A stretch of 64,000 bases of DNA, taken from Catenaria anguillulae PL171 (Eukaryota; Blastocladiomycota; Blastocladiomycetes; Blastocladiales; Catenariaceae). The stretch lies in the NCBI GenBank assembly GCA_002102555.1, contig MCFL01000001.1, positions 682,001 to 746,000 of the forward strand, read 5' to 3'. This document shows, piece by piece, positions 1-11,646 of the stretch (positions within the stretch are counted from its first letter, which is position 1; each line of letters opens with the position of its first letter). Made by a program: the position numbers and the translations under genes. Below the pieces are notes generated by a model that did not search any database, was not told the DNA's origin, and saw nothing but the letters and a program-made list of their open reading frames with translations.

Positions 1-992
1 GGTAGCTCGACAGGAACCGATATCGGGTCGGCTGGGTTAAGTGTCGAGACGATGCAGTGTGGGTTGAAGCGCGGGACGTGCAAAAGGGCGAGCTTCCGGA
101 TGTGAGTGCGGTTCTGTCCATGTTGAGGCAACCAAACGAGTGAGACACTGGGAGTGGAATATTGGGGAAACGATAGTGTACGGCGGGCACAACGAACCTG
201 GACCATGACGAATGGTGGATTGCTTCCCTCCGAGTGAAGGCACCACAGGATGAAATCGCGCAGCTGCTCAACAGTCATTGGCTTTTTGACGTTGGCCAAG
301 TTGAACTGGAAAGCTGGCTGCAGCAAGAAGAAGAGAACAGGAGGTGAACAATCATCCCGTGACACTCAACAAGAACGGCGGCCGTACCAAAGTCGGGGGC
401 CGCTGAGCGACTTGAATCAACTTTTTTGATGGTGGCGCTTCCTGCGCCGTAGCATCAATTCGGCCCTCTTCATTTGCATTTGCCAAGTCGCCAGCGACCG
501 AGTGATCTGATTCGGAATCTTGACTGCTTTCCTCGCTCGACGGCTCGGACGATTCCGAGGCCGAGCTTGACTGCTGGGCGGCCGTCGAGGAATTGGAGCG
601 GGCGAGTGTTGCGACGTTCACCGCTGATGCGACTGCAGGAAGAACGGATGAGCTTGCTGGGTTCACTTGAGCAACGAGCGGGCTCTTGCGACCAGTTCCG
701 GGTCCAACGCGGGCCGAGGTTGAGGAGGCGATCAAGAGGGGGATAGCGGCTTGTGGGCTCTGTGCTTCACACGAGCAAGGGCAAAATGGTCGAGACTGTG
801 AGTGTCATGTGCGAGTCCAATGCGACTGTCGGGCTTTGACACCCCTCAAATGGATGACATACCCGTGCGCTGCTGCTTGGCCAAGCCGGCAGGCTTGTTG
901 AGCTCCGGGTCGTCAGCAAGCGAGTTGGAACGTTGGCGCTTGCGCTGCACTTGCCGCTTGGGCAACCCTTTGTCTGATCCGTCGTCCGTCAT
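1..992 (-). CDS. RNA exonuclease, REX1/REXO5-like (N-terminal part, cut by window edge)
   Basis: Exons read as 863-992, 388-764, 198-317 and 113 to the edge, all with GT..AG borders and compatible phases. The start MTDDGSDK at 992 opens a basic, Ser/Glu-rich low-complexity region. Exons 3 and 4 hold the recognisable part: PMTVEQLRDFILWCL, then FVMVQ joined to NRTHIRKLALLHVPRFNP. This resembles the conserved segment that precedes the DEDD 3'-5' exonuclease domain in nuclear Rex1/REXO5 proteins, which trim 5S rRNA, tRNA and snoRNA ends. The nuclease domain itself would lie beyond base 1 and is not visible, so catalysis cannot be checked. The acceptor of exon 2 is the least certain border. An upstream in-frame ATG at 1073 would add a proline-rich leader, but it reads through a 15-base G/C tract. 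Confidence 0.5.
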
Positions 993-1665
993 TCTTGCAC
1001 CGTTCGAGTGGGTAGGGTGGGTAGGTGGGGGGGGGGGGGGGAGTCGACTTGCACAGTGGGAGAGTGAAGGCAATGGCCGTCAAGGATACGGGCGGTACAA
1101 AGGGATTGCAGCCAGTCGCGGACAAGTCAGGAAAGGTCCATCGAATCAATTTTTAAGGTCTTGAGCCAAAAACTATCCGCGGCTGGCTGGCCGCATCACC
1201 ATCGCTCATCCTCACGAGCAGATCGACAGATCGAGCTTTTGCCATATGAAGTATGTCAATCAAGTCGTCCGCAAAATTCATGCAGGTTCTGGAGACCATG
1301 GTGGCGGTGACTTCTGAGAGCCGGGCTGTCACTGACCCCGAATGGAAGGCCATGAACAGCAAGGATTGGTGTGTACAGACGTGTATATTTCCCGTTCATC
1401 GAGGAGCTCGGCCATGGCTGCAAGAGCCCTCAGCGCCCGTAACGCAGAGGTCCAGACATCGACCTGTATTAAGAGAACTATTCAAGTGCAACAAAGGGTA
1501 CGGTGGGGGCAAGAAACAAACAAGACGGCGACAATGGATCGATTGACTGACAAACAACAAATGAATACATCCCCCCAACAAGCAGTCAGTACCAGAGCCC
1601 ACTAATGAGTGCCTCAAGTTCCTGGGCAAAGAAAACAACGAACCTCGTCCAACCAAAGCACACGC
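993..1665. other. intergenic, promoter side of the exonuclease gene
   Basis: No gene seen. It lies between two minus-strand genes and should hold the exonuclease promoter and the 3' UTR of QCR8. A run of 15 G (C on the gene strand) at 1027-1041 sits 35-50 bases before the exonuclease start codon. Confidence 0.5.
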
Positions 1666-2036
1666 TTAGTGCTCGGCATGGGCATGACCCTCCTTGGTGT
1701 GGTACCAAGCGTACTTTTCGGAGCAGTACGAGTAGACGTAGTAACCGAAAGCAACGGGGGGAATGATGTAGGGAGCCTGAGCCATGGTGCGGCGGAACAC
1801 GTTGTGGACACCCTTGGAGATGGCGCCGGCAAAGGCACGTTGGCGGAAGGGCGAGATTTGGTAAGTGGTGATGTTGTTTTGCGCTTGGTGCTTGCCACCC
1901 ATGTGACCCCACCAGCCTGTGGGAGTAGATGTCAAGAAGAAGGGTGAGTAAATGAATTGGCACATTGCTTGGGGTCGAGACGACGGAGGAGGGAGATGGG
2001 AGGCTGCGCACCAGAGTAAGCTCCACCGCCGCCCAT
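1666..2036 (-). CDS. QCR8: Cytochrome bc1 complex subunit 8 (ubiquinone-binding subunit)
   Basis: Two exons, 2012-2036 and 1666-1916, give 91 residues, close to the usual size for this subunit. The first exon encodes MGGGGAYSG; the second continues with GWWGHMGGK, the signature seen in yeast Qcr8 (MGWWGHMGG), and then YQISPFRQRAFAGAISKGV and a single membrane helix around residues 50-70 (APYIIPPVAFGYYVYSY). Qcr8 is a nuclear-encoded inner-membrane subunit of respiratory complex III next to cytochrome b. The intron has a clean GTGCGC donor and CCCACAG acceptor, and the split codon restores Gly. An open frame continues upstream to about 2288, but the start at 2036 fits the family length. Confidence 0.93.
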
Positions 2037-2922
2037 TTTGACTTGGATTTGAGAGAAGGGAGTAGTTACGAATGCGTAGAGAAAGACAGTGCCAAGTGCG
2101 GTTGCCGCAATCACTTTTCTTGCATGGATAATGGCTCCACTTAACTTCCTTGACAAAACTTGAAGTCGCTGCTTGACGACAAACCTTTTTGAATCGGGCG
2201 ATCGGAGCAAGCCGGGGTGACTTGCCCGAGTGGATCGGCGGCCCATTCGTAAGTCACGTGTGTGGCTGATCGCGTCTGCTCTTGCCAACGCGCATCACGG
2301 CGCAGGTTGACGTGGTAAATATTATACCTTCACAATATGTACAGGTTACCCCTGTTGCAGCAGGGTGTCCATGACCTGGACGGATGTGCGGCAGCTTGCA
2401 TTTTCGCTCATTGTTTTTCCCAGCACGCCGATTCGTAAACATCAAGCAGCGATGTGCGACTCCAGCCAACTCTGCAATCATGTGAAATTGCATTGGATCA
2501 CGGAATATGATTTCCCACTCAGCCATTCAAGCCTTCCGTTCAACAAACATCGGGCCATCGACAATGTTCGTTGGCAGAAGACCTACCTTGCAAAAATTCA
2601 CCGGCCACGGATCCTTGTCATGGCCGAGCTATATGGGCCAATCGAGTGTCTTGTAATCGTGCACCTACTGCCTGATGTAATGAATGGAATGGTACGACTG
2701 GCCGCTGCAAAAACTGTTGCCAGGCAAGACATGCTTTGACACCTCCTTCAGGCCGGCTTCATAAAGGCGCATCCCGCCCCTTCAACGGTTAATATTCCCA
2801 CAATCCTGGCAGTCCCATGCTACTTCTCTTCATACAAATAGACCCACTAGATCTCCGATATCCACCATTCCAAATCCTTCCAACATCTCAACGCAGCCGC
2901 ATCTTTCCCACGTCACGTCAAA
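2037..2922. other. divergent intergenic region between QCR8 and 7TM gene 1
   Basis: No supported gene. QCR8 leaves to the left and the 7TM gene to the right, so both promoters should lie here. Short open frames (for example plus strand 2365-2739) show no motif or coding character I recognise. Confidence 0.5.
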
Positions 2923-4062
2923 ATGTCTGAAGCCGAATCCCCATTCCTCTGGTCTGCCAGCTCGTTTTTATGGGCATTGCCGTGGCCATCGACCTATCCA
3001 CTGTGGTCACGTCCCTAATGCTGTGGAACAAGACGGGCCGTTCCTTCTACTATCTGTGGTTGACTGCCATTGCACTGGCACACACGGCCGACTTGTTACT
3101 CGGAAACCTCGCGACGGCCAACACTTTGACAAGCCAAGTTGGCGCCGATGGCCAGTTTGTGTCCAAGAACATCTCCATGTCCACGTTATTGGCCAACATC
3201 TTTTCACTCGTGTTTGCGTGGATTGGCGGTGTTGGGTTTATTGCACTCAACATGTCACGGTATGTTGCGCTATTCGTCCGTCTCCCAGGGCCGAAATCCG
3301 CGAGACACGAGACTGACTCCGTCCCCGCACCAGGTTTTACGCGATTGGCGCGAGCCGCTTGCCCGCAGCAACCAAAGGTCTTGTTGTCTTGACGGCCGTG
3401 TCCATTCTGATTTGCACGGGCAACAACATCATGTACATTGCGAGCTACATTGGCAAGTACAGGGACGGCGCAAATTCCGAGGCGGGCGATATGGTCAAGA
3501 CCTTGGATTTCATGTTCTCAGGTACCTAGGGCTCATTCTCATCCCCTATCCCCTCGCAACGACAGCCTCTGAACTAATTTGCTTTCCACGTGCCGCAGTC
3601 TGGTCCATTTACGATGCGCTCGCCAACACCTTCATCTCTGTCGCCTTCATCACCCTCCTCAAGCAAATCTCGATCGGTTCGGGCACCCAACTCCGCAAAG
3701 GCTTTGCAGAAATGCTCACGCGTGTGACATGGATCTTGGGCTTTGAATGCTCGCTCATTATTGCCGCCAACCTCTTTGTGCTTGCCGCACCGCTCCTGGA
3801 CCCGGGATGGATTTCGATTTACATTTCCGAGTCAATCCGCTTGCGCATGTTCTGCCTGTTCCTGCTGACGTTGTCGCGCATGTTGAAGAAGAAGGTGGCG
3901 CCCAGCAGCGCGCAAGCGCCCACGGCGATTGGCAGCGCAATCCGTGGACCCGCGTTTCCCATGACGGCATTGAATGCAAAGCAAGGGCAGCTTGGTCAGG
4001 GACAAAGTTCGAATGGCACCGGCCAGCATTCGTCGAGTCACGAGTATGTGTCGCCGTTGTGA
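2923..4062 (+). CDS. Seven-transmembrane protein, unnamed family, copy 1 (one-base frame break near the start)
   Basis: Exons 2923-3259, 3334-3521 and 3599-4062. Hydrophobic segments in order: GIAVAIDLSTVVTSLMLW, YYLWLTAIALAHTADLLLG, the run ending FAWIGGVGFIAL, GLVVLTAVSILICTGNN, WSIYDALANTFISVAF, WILGFECSLIIAANLFV, and a last stretch after SIYISESIRLRMF. This gives about seven helices, then a polar tail. Family members at 30.1-31.6 and 32.7-41.0 kb share the intron phases and the motifs R-FY, WSIYDALxN, KGFxEMLxRxTW and ESxRLRxF. MSEAESPFLWSASSF from the ATG at 2923 aligns with the paralogue N-termini, but it is one base out of frame with the rest at a run of five T near 2965-2969. Either a base is missing or the start has moved to 2970. 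It is receptor-like in shape; I recognise no known family. Confidence 0.75.
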
Positions 4063-4423
4063 TATCCACGTGTTTAGGAAGTGGGGGATGCTTGTCATTC
4101 ACTGTACATATTCGTGTAAAGTTAATCCGTCAGTATCATTTTGTATGCACACTTTTGTCTTGGGCTGTGTCACGGATATCTTGTACATGTATGGAATATG
4201 GGAAGGTACTGGTGCGGAAGGACACACAATGGAAAGACCCGTCCGCCTATGAATCGGAAAACTGGGGAAAACACCGTCTGTAAACAAAAGAATGTACACA
4301 TGGACATGACGAATCCGACGCATGTGGGAAGGAGATGAAATGCCTCTTCACAATATTGGCTGACAATCAATTTTTCGGGTACTCGACTCCAACGAACCAA
4401 CCATCCGAATGAACGCGGTCCTG
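4063..4423. other. convergent intergenic region
   Basis: The 3' ends of the 7TM gene and the following minus-strand gene face each other here. No gene or clear element seen. Confidence 0.5.
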
Positions 4424-6720
4424 TCACTTGCCCTTGGCATGGCCGCTCGCATCTACCCCACCGTTGCGTCGCACATGCTTTGGCCGCGCGGCGACCTCCT
4501 CGGCCGTTGCGGGCCGCGCTTCCCTGTGTGGCTGAGATTGCGATTGTGGTTGCGGTTGCTGTTGCGCTTGCGATTGCGGCGGCTGTTGAAACCCATGCAG
4601 CTGCTGTTGCTGCATGTACGCAATCCACGGACTCACACCATGCTGCACGCCCGCGCCGCCACTTGAACTCGAGCTTGCCTCGCCCATGGACACGTCCGCG
4701 GCTGCAGCCGACCCCTGGGTCGACTCGTTATCGCTCTTGCTCCCACCCATGGAAATCGACCCGTTCCTGGAATGCCCCGACGCGGTGCCGCTCCCGTGGC
4801 TTGGAACTCCGTCCCACAACCACCCCGACCCACTGGCCCGCCTCTGTGCTGCAGCCGCAGCCGCAGCGGCTGCCATCTGCTCGTCGTCCAGATCCATCCT
4901 GGAAAACGCCAAGCTGGCGCCCTGAATGTTGAGCAGCTGCGGGACCTGCTTGCTGGCATTATTGCCCGGAATTACCCACGCCTGCCTGGCGGCGGCCGCA
5001 GCCGCCGCTGCGGCTCCTGTCGCCGACGATGATGCCGACGACATGCTGACGTTGCGCGCAAGCAGCGATGGCGACACGGGCGTGCTTGCCACGTCGTCGT
5101 TGACACGCACGCGCTTTGTTGGTGGCGGGGCGCCGGCCCCGCCGCCGCCGCCGGCCGTGGATCCGACCGAGCTTGCGCGCGACGACGACGATGTGCCATT
5201 GGTGGCAATGCCCTCGGACAGCGACGAGGTCCGCGGGCGTTTGAGAATGAGCGGCGGGAGTGGCGGTGAAGTGGTGCGTGACAGTGGGAGCGCGTAATTG
5301 CCACGTGGGGACCGTGCGGTAGGTGTGGAGATGGCCATGGGTGAGGATGGGTAGGCGTAGTAGTAGGGGCTTTGTTGGCCTTGCTGGATGTGGATTGCGC
5401 CAGCCGATGAGGAGGGTGGAAATCCTGGGTAGGGTGGGAAGTGCGTTGCTGTTGGCGAGGGTGTCGAGCTTGATGAGGGAGACGGGGAGTAGCCTTGGTA
5501 CGACGGGTTGAGGTGTGAGCCTGGGTGGGCGCCACGGCGCTGCAGTACCAAGATGGTTTCTTCGTCCATCATGACAGCATCGCCCTCTTCGTCATGTGTC
5601 GCTTGATGCATCACTTGGGTAATGTCTTCTTTGATGACACGCTCGCCAACGCGCTCCGTATCACCGATCTTTGCATCTTCGAGCAGCAAGCGTGAGAGGC
5701 GCATGAGTGGGTTTTTCTGTTGAGCAGGTCAAAGAAGGCAATAAAGCGGTCAACAGCTAAGTGTGGGCAAAAAGGAAGAGTGGCTCAGCGCTTTGCATGT
5801 ACCGATTTTGGTTTGCCGGGCACGCGAACAGTTGATCCGCCGTCGACATCGTCCATGTCTGCAAACCCCGACGAGGAGTTGGCCGACAATGGCCCCGGAT
5901 CCGACGTTGATGCAGTCAATTGATGCTGATACCTAGTTTCCGCCGTCCGCGTGGCATCAATCGACATGCCCGATGACGAAGAGCTGGTTGCCGACATGAC
6001 CGACATGTTATCGTCGACCGACATTTGATCCAAGGGCGGCGTGTTGGAAGGCTGAATGGTGTAGAGCCGTGGGTGTGCATATTGTGAGTAAGCGACCGCT
6101 GAGGTGACGATTGGCCGGCGCGATTCGGATTGCGACCGGCGGGAGACACGTGTCTTCGTTTGGGCGGGGCCAGATCGCGTCTGCGAGCGCGATCGGGTGC
6201 GCGAGGATGGAGGGCCGTCATTGTTGGCTATGGAGGAAGTTGGGGATTGGGATCGGTGGTCATTGTCGGACATGGAGACATCATGGTGTGCTTGAAATCG
6301 GCCAGAACTGGACGAGTTGTGAGCCGAGCGAAGGGAAATGGCCGCGAGGGTCGACGAAATGAGGCGCGAAGGGGTTTCAGGAGTCTGGGCATGAGTGGCC
6401 AGCAGAGACGAATGCTGGCCATCTGGCGTGTTGTGAGTGTGAGGGTGATGACCAGCACCGCCAGCACGCAAAAACGACGACGGCGATGCAGCTGCAATGT
6501 GCGACGGAGGACAAGGGAGATGAAGCTGTTCATGTTCATGGTCATGTTGCCGGTCGTGCTGGACGTGGAGTGGGCTCAGCTGCAAGCTGTGACTGTTGGC
6601 CCCCTGGCGGTGGCGCAGGCGGCGAGTGCTCCCTGCAGCAGCGTTGTTGTTGGCAGCTGGTTCGAGGCCACGGTCGCTTTTGCCAGTGGAGCTGGCGGAC
6701 GACGACGGCTGGCGATTCAT
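4424..6720 (-). CDS. Low-complexity Ser/Ala/Gln-rich protein, function unknown
   Basis: Two exons, 5803-6720 and 4424-5716, encode 736 residues. The donor GTACAT and acceptor CAACAG keep phase 0. Most of the protein is disordered: His-rich and Ser-rich in the N-terminal third, RS-like around residue 200, poly-Ala tracts of 8-9, and a Gln/Pro-rich tail. The only stretch that looks structured straddles the exon joint, KNPLMRLSRLLLEDAKIG followed by a helical acidic run ending near DEETILVLQRR. That stretch is probably the conserved core, but I do not recognise it. The composition suggests a nuclear regulatory protein; this is inference only. Confidence 0.65.
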
Positions 6721-7103
6721 GCTGGCTTCACACTACTGGTTCTGCGTGGGACGAGGGCCACAGGGTACATGAAAAGATGCTAGAGAAAAGGAATTGCTTA
6801 ATGTCCTTTGGGCTATTTAAGCGAGGCAAACATTGACCGATTCATGCTCGGGATTTGTCGCTTCCAGTTGCAAATATCACCATTTTCTCAGGCGCAGTGT
6901 GGCGGATCAGTCTCGCAAAAACGCAGGCATGGAGCAGTGTCTGCACGCACATCTCGCAGTGTAAGTAATAAGTAGTAAGTACATACATGCGTCCTTTTTG
7001 AATTGACGTTTTGTTGTACACTATGTGAATTAGGGGTCCTGAAGAGATACACAAAGAGAAACGTGTGCTGACCGAGCCGTTGCGTTGCTCGCCTTCTCGG
7101 CCA
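6721..7103. other. intergenic
   Basis: Nothing recognised. Likely promoter of the minus-strand low-complexity gene and 3' end of the decayed gene to the right. Confidence 0.4.
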
Positions 7104-8800
7104 CTACTTATCACCATTACAGACCCATCGCACTTTCTCATGGTGATGATGGTGGCGCACCGGAAACTCCAACGGCCGTGCGATCGAATACGGCGGCCGC
7201 GGTTCGTCCAGAGTCGAACTATTGGCACCGATGGTGACTTCCGCCATCAACAATTTTCTCGGCGTCCGCTCCTGGCGCTCTGTGATGGTTGTTGGACGGA
7301 TTGGAGTTGGGCGCGCTCGAATGATGGTAATTGAACGTTGAACCAGGGAGATTGGTTGACCCGCTGCTTGCGAATCCAGACTGCATTTCTGACCTTTTCT
7401 CAGGTTCCAACGATCCACCGGTTACTTTCGCAACAACCAAAGCCGGCAGCTTAGGCGATGGCATCAATTGTAGCGAACTTGACGTGAGACAGCGTTCACG
7501 GAAGGAATGCTGCGGGTTGTGGATGGCGTCGCAATCGCCAATCTGTGTTGCCTCTGTCCTATTTCCCGCTCCCAGGCCCAAGAGCAAGCGCGATTGCATG
7601 TACATACTCTTCGAAACGGATGGAAGTCTTGATGATTCACCTTTTTGTCTCCAAATCGAGCACGCTGGACCACGCTTGGACAGCGAAATAGCGCATGCAA
7701 CAACAGCTACCACCCGGTCCCGCCAGCGATTAGTCCAAAGCCACCGGCCCTTTTTTGTTCCTGAAGTACGAAAATGCTCTTGGAAACTAAAACTGGCTGC
7801 AAGCGTGCTCAATAAATATAGAGAGACGGTCGCACAATTGTCGATCCATTCCACTTGTGTCAGCCTGGAAGCGCGAACGATAGGATCTTCCAAGAGCCGT
7901 ACATACATATCTCTACCGAATACACACTTGGACGCGAATTCCCATATGTACGTTCCAAAAGAGGATGGACCATTGCGTGTCTGGATTCAAGAGTTCTCGG
8001 CAAAGCAACAGCCGAGGTCACTGTGAACGGATTGAGGACAGCAAGTGAGCCAAGATATCACACCAAATGGTTGTCAAGTGAAAACACTTGCATCCTGTTG
8101 TGGTAGACTGCAAGATGATTGAGCCGGCTGTACCTACATGCGATTGTTGCTTTCTTGAAATAAGCTTGCAGAATGACTGAATGAAAGCTGTCAGTTGACA
8201 CGCCGATGACCTGGATACCCAAGTTCCACCCCATTCTTGAAAGGCTACATATGTTTGCACGTAGACCGACAGGTCGTCCAGCCGCTTTACCATCAGTTTC
8301 TGTATCTGGTTCTCAAAGTTGCAGCATGAGGCTCAACAAGCCCGCACCGGTACTGCACAACGCCGGCAATCAAGAAAAGCCGAGCGACACACACTACATG
8401 GCAAGTGCCAATTGCGACAATGTTGCGGCAGTCCTCTTTCCATTTCGACTTAGAAGGGACGGTCAACATATGAGCAACGGACATATTTACCACTTTCATG
8501 GCGGCGGCTAAGGTTGAAGAGCAATTGTCCGTGGGACCTGACGAGGAGATGGTTGGTGCTATTGGCTTGAATTCGGTACTCTTCTCAGAGTTCACGGTTT
8601 TTCCTTCACAGGTAGGTTGTGACTCGTGAAGAGTCGCATCGCCAAGTGCGAACATCGCCAGAATCGGAATGGGTATGACCTTGTGTCAGTATCCACGGAA
8701 CGAATCATCATTTTCTTTTCGGGGCAGATCAGGGCAGAGAAAATGAAAGCTCCCAACGATTTGTGGCTCACGGAATTTCGCTTTGGCCTCATTGAGTTCT
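7104..8800 (-). pseudogene. Decayed paralogue of the two-TM PPxY protein gene next door
   Basis: Fragments on the minus strand match the intact neighbour at 8919-11094 in order. WGGTWVSRSSACQLTAFIQ near 8235-8180 matches RGGTWVSTTRVCRFTAHIQ. EDPIVRASRLTQ near 7880 matches KDPIILASMLTQ. A stretch around 7790-7650 corresponds to the second membrane segment. A tail with NLPGSTFNYHH and PPYSIARPLEF near 7330-7160 matches NLPGSTASYHP and PPYSATRPLEF. The pieces lie in different frames, the membrane segment has lost its hydrophobic character, and no single splice model joins them. I read this as the older, non-functional half of a tandem duplication. The 5' limit is uncertain. Confidence 0.55.
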
Positions 8801-8918
8801 CTCCCTCTTTCAGTTTTCACTGGCGTCGCACAGTAACAAAAGAGAAATATACCGTCTGCGATGCCACCAACTCGGATCAAGTCTAAAGATTGTGAACATG
8901 AAGTACATCACGGCGTAC

Positions 8919-11094
8919 TCACTGAGTCTCTGGCGGGCGCGTTGGAAACTCCAAAGGCCGTGTGGCCGAATATGGCGGCGGCGGCATGTCCGAAGTTTGA
9001 TTGTTCACCGCGGTCTCGAACAGCATCTGGGCATCTCCGGAAGCGCCGTCTGGTCGTGTCACAGGCGAGAGTGCTGTCGCATATCCGGATGGACCCGGTA
9101 AATAGTATGAGGCTACGACGGACTGCGTCATGCCTGGATAGCAATGCGAAGGCTCACTCGGAGGGACTTCCATGTCAAACGCGCCAAGTCGTCGCGAAGA
9201 AGGCGATGGCGAAACAACTGGCAAGGGATTCAGGGGCGTTGGCATGGCGAGAGAGCCAAAAGCAACTGGCTCGGCGCTGCTGCCCGCGCTCGTTGCCGCC
9301 GTGACTGGATGGTAACTGGCTGTTGACCCAGGAAGGTTTGGCCCACCGCTGCTCGTTTTCTCTTTGTGCTTTTCCGACTTCTTTTCATTTGCAAACGATA
9401 CTTCTTGCGATTCAACTCCGGCAGGTGCCATTGAGGATGGCGCAACTTGAGCCGGCGTTGGACTGAGCAAGAGCAGCGGAACCGCGCTCTCTGTTCGCCC
9501 GCTTGGTGTCGGAGATGGAGCCACGAGTGGTGCAAGGGGCGACGGTGCGGCAGACGTGTATGCTGCTTCGGCAGTTATGGTATTGCTCGTCGGCTCAATT
9601 GCTACAACCGCAGTCGCCTGAACCTGATGCAAAGGTTGCACCGCCGGATTGACTGGTTTGGGCCCAAATCGCGGACAAGAAATACCGCGCTTGACAGCGA
9701 CAAAGCCTGCAAAGCAGCAGCAAATCAGGCCAAAGTATCCGCCGCCTCCTGCGAGCAGGCTGATACCAATGGCCCGCTTTTGCTCCTGAAAACGATACAT
9801 CATCGAGTTTTAGTATCTGGCCGTGATGATCCCAAGTCGAATGAGGTGGGAGAACAGTAACGCTCGCACCATGGATAAACCAAACCAGTAATCACCTTGA
9901 GTGAGCATTGACGCAAGGATGATTGGGTCCTTGACGTTGCGTATCTCGACAGTGTACGCACTTGGCCGAAAGTTCCCATAGGTCGCTATGGGATACGCGC
10001 CAGTGCTTGGCTGGATACCAGAGGTCTCATAAAAACAACGCTGAAGCACACTATCGAAAGAATGGTGAAAGCAAGTCAGGATACTTGGTACTTGCCGACT
10101 TGGGATAAACGCTTCATGAATGAGGCATACATCCGATTCTCGCTTTCGGAAAACATCATACAGATGGCTTGAATATGTGCTGTAAATCGACAGACCCTTG
10201 TGGTCGATACCCAGGTCCCGCCGCGTTCAGGACAGGCTGTTATGGCCGCACTTCTCACTTTAGTGCGTCGAATTCGATCTTATGGTTGAATTGATGCACT
10301 TTGGGGATCGTCGTACCATTGCTACACAGCGGCCTCTCCTCACACTTGCGCCGGTCGGACGAATCGCTCTGAGTGCATGCGCTTGTCCGGCACCCGAGCT
10401 CGGTCGAGGTTCGCGTGTAGTTGAAGGTTCGCGGAGCTAACCCGCGCGTTACATTCTCGATTTGACCCCATGTGAATGCAGCGGATCCACCCGTGGGTTG
10501 GGATAGGGGCATCGTCCAGTTCACAATACCAATGTCGTTGGCGAACGGGATCTCGGCAACATAGCGAAGAATGGGTGATGGGAGGCCGAGAGTCGGTTCT
10601 TTAGTTGTAAAGGTTTCTTCTGGCTTTCGGGTCATTGCTCAAACCAGCGTCAGACGGTTTTTTTTCCCTGTCCAAAGTCAAAATGAGGTGAACATACCTT
10701 GGAACTGAACAAGGCCCGCTCCATTCTTTGCACAGAATTCACTCCTGTCGCATTTCCCGAAAGAGACGTACTGATGGAAAACTGTACGGCCGTGAAATTG
10801 GCGGCCACCACTTGTTTCCACTGTTCCAAAGCACTCGTATACTGCTGCACCATCACCTCGCGGGTTGGCTCGTTTGCGGTTGCCAGCATGTATCCACCCG
10901 CAATCAGGAGAATCGGGCCCGCACAGACAACAAGGCATATTCCTACAGCTGCATTGACTCGCCAATCCTTGATGCAAACTCAAATTTAGGGCATGAACAT
11001 TTTGAATGACAATATAGAGTCTTTTGGACGGACATACTTGCGGTCGCCTGGTCCGAAACGTTCGCCGGCGAACCATTCTGATGATGGCACCCAA
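8919..11094 (-). CDS. Two-TM membrane protein with extracellular Cys-rich region and PPxY tail, function unknown
   Basis: Exons read as 11038-11094, 10698-10967, about 10085-10637, 9870-10040 and 8919-9785. A short basic N-terminus (IIRMVRRRTFRTRRPQ) precedes a first membrane segment VGICLVVCAGPILLIAGGYM. A long loop follows with N-glycosylation sites and a Cys-rich block (LGCRTSACTQSDSSDRRKC). A second segment, IGISLLAGGGGYFGLICCC, leads into a Pro/Ser-rich tail ending MPPPPYSATRPLEF, whose PPxY motif could bind WW-domain ubiquitin ligases. The third exon does not read cleanly: one base seems missing at its start and another near 10255, where the frame after FDAL moves to RSAAITACPERGGTW. 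This may be sequence error or early decay. The architecture loosely recalls Shisa-type adaptors; homology is not claimed. Confidence 0.55.
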
Positions 11095-11646
11095 TCCTTA
11101 GCAGTGGATTATTGAATACCAGCTATGTTGGCCGCCGTCTATTCTGCTCCAAGTGCGGATCTGATTCAGGCATTCATCGGTATGTGTGATGATGTAAAAA
11201 CATCTCCATGCTTTGAATGATTGTTCGTTACGAATTTGACGTGGCTGCGAACAAGTCTTCGCTCCAATGTTAACAAGACAAATATGTACTGTTCAATATT
11301 TAGAAACTGGTGGAACATACAATGCACATACAACACACGGGAGAAGAATGGACAGCACGATAGCTTCATTGAGCAAGCTGAATGAGGACTGGATTGTGGT
11401 GAAAGAACTATCGGAAACAGACGACCGACGGAAACGTGTGAGTAAAAAAAGGAGGATGGCGAAAACGAAAATGGAATCAAACGACAACGCATTGAAACAC
11501 AGGAACTGCGTGCCAGCCGTGGGGACAGAGGTATAACGAGCAAAAACGGAAGCGGGAACGAGTTGTTGGGTACATTGGGACATCAAGACAAAAAGCAGAA
11601 AAAAGGATGAAGGACAAGGCGAAAGAAGAAAAGAAGAGCCACAGCA
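11095..11646. other. intergenic
   Basis: No supported gene between two minus-strand genes. It probably holds the promoter of the two-TM gene and the 3' UTR of the zinc-finger gene. Confidence 0.4.

Noticed and set aside
1932-2288. N-terminal extension of QCR8 or a 118-residue protein
   Set aside because: It reads into the intron and lacks the Qcr8 signature; Qcr8 is normally about 90-110 residues, and the start at 2036 fits.
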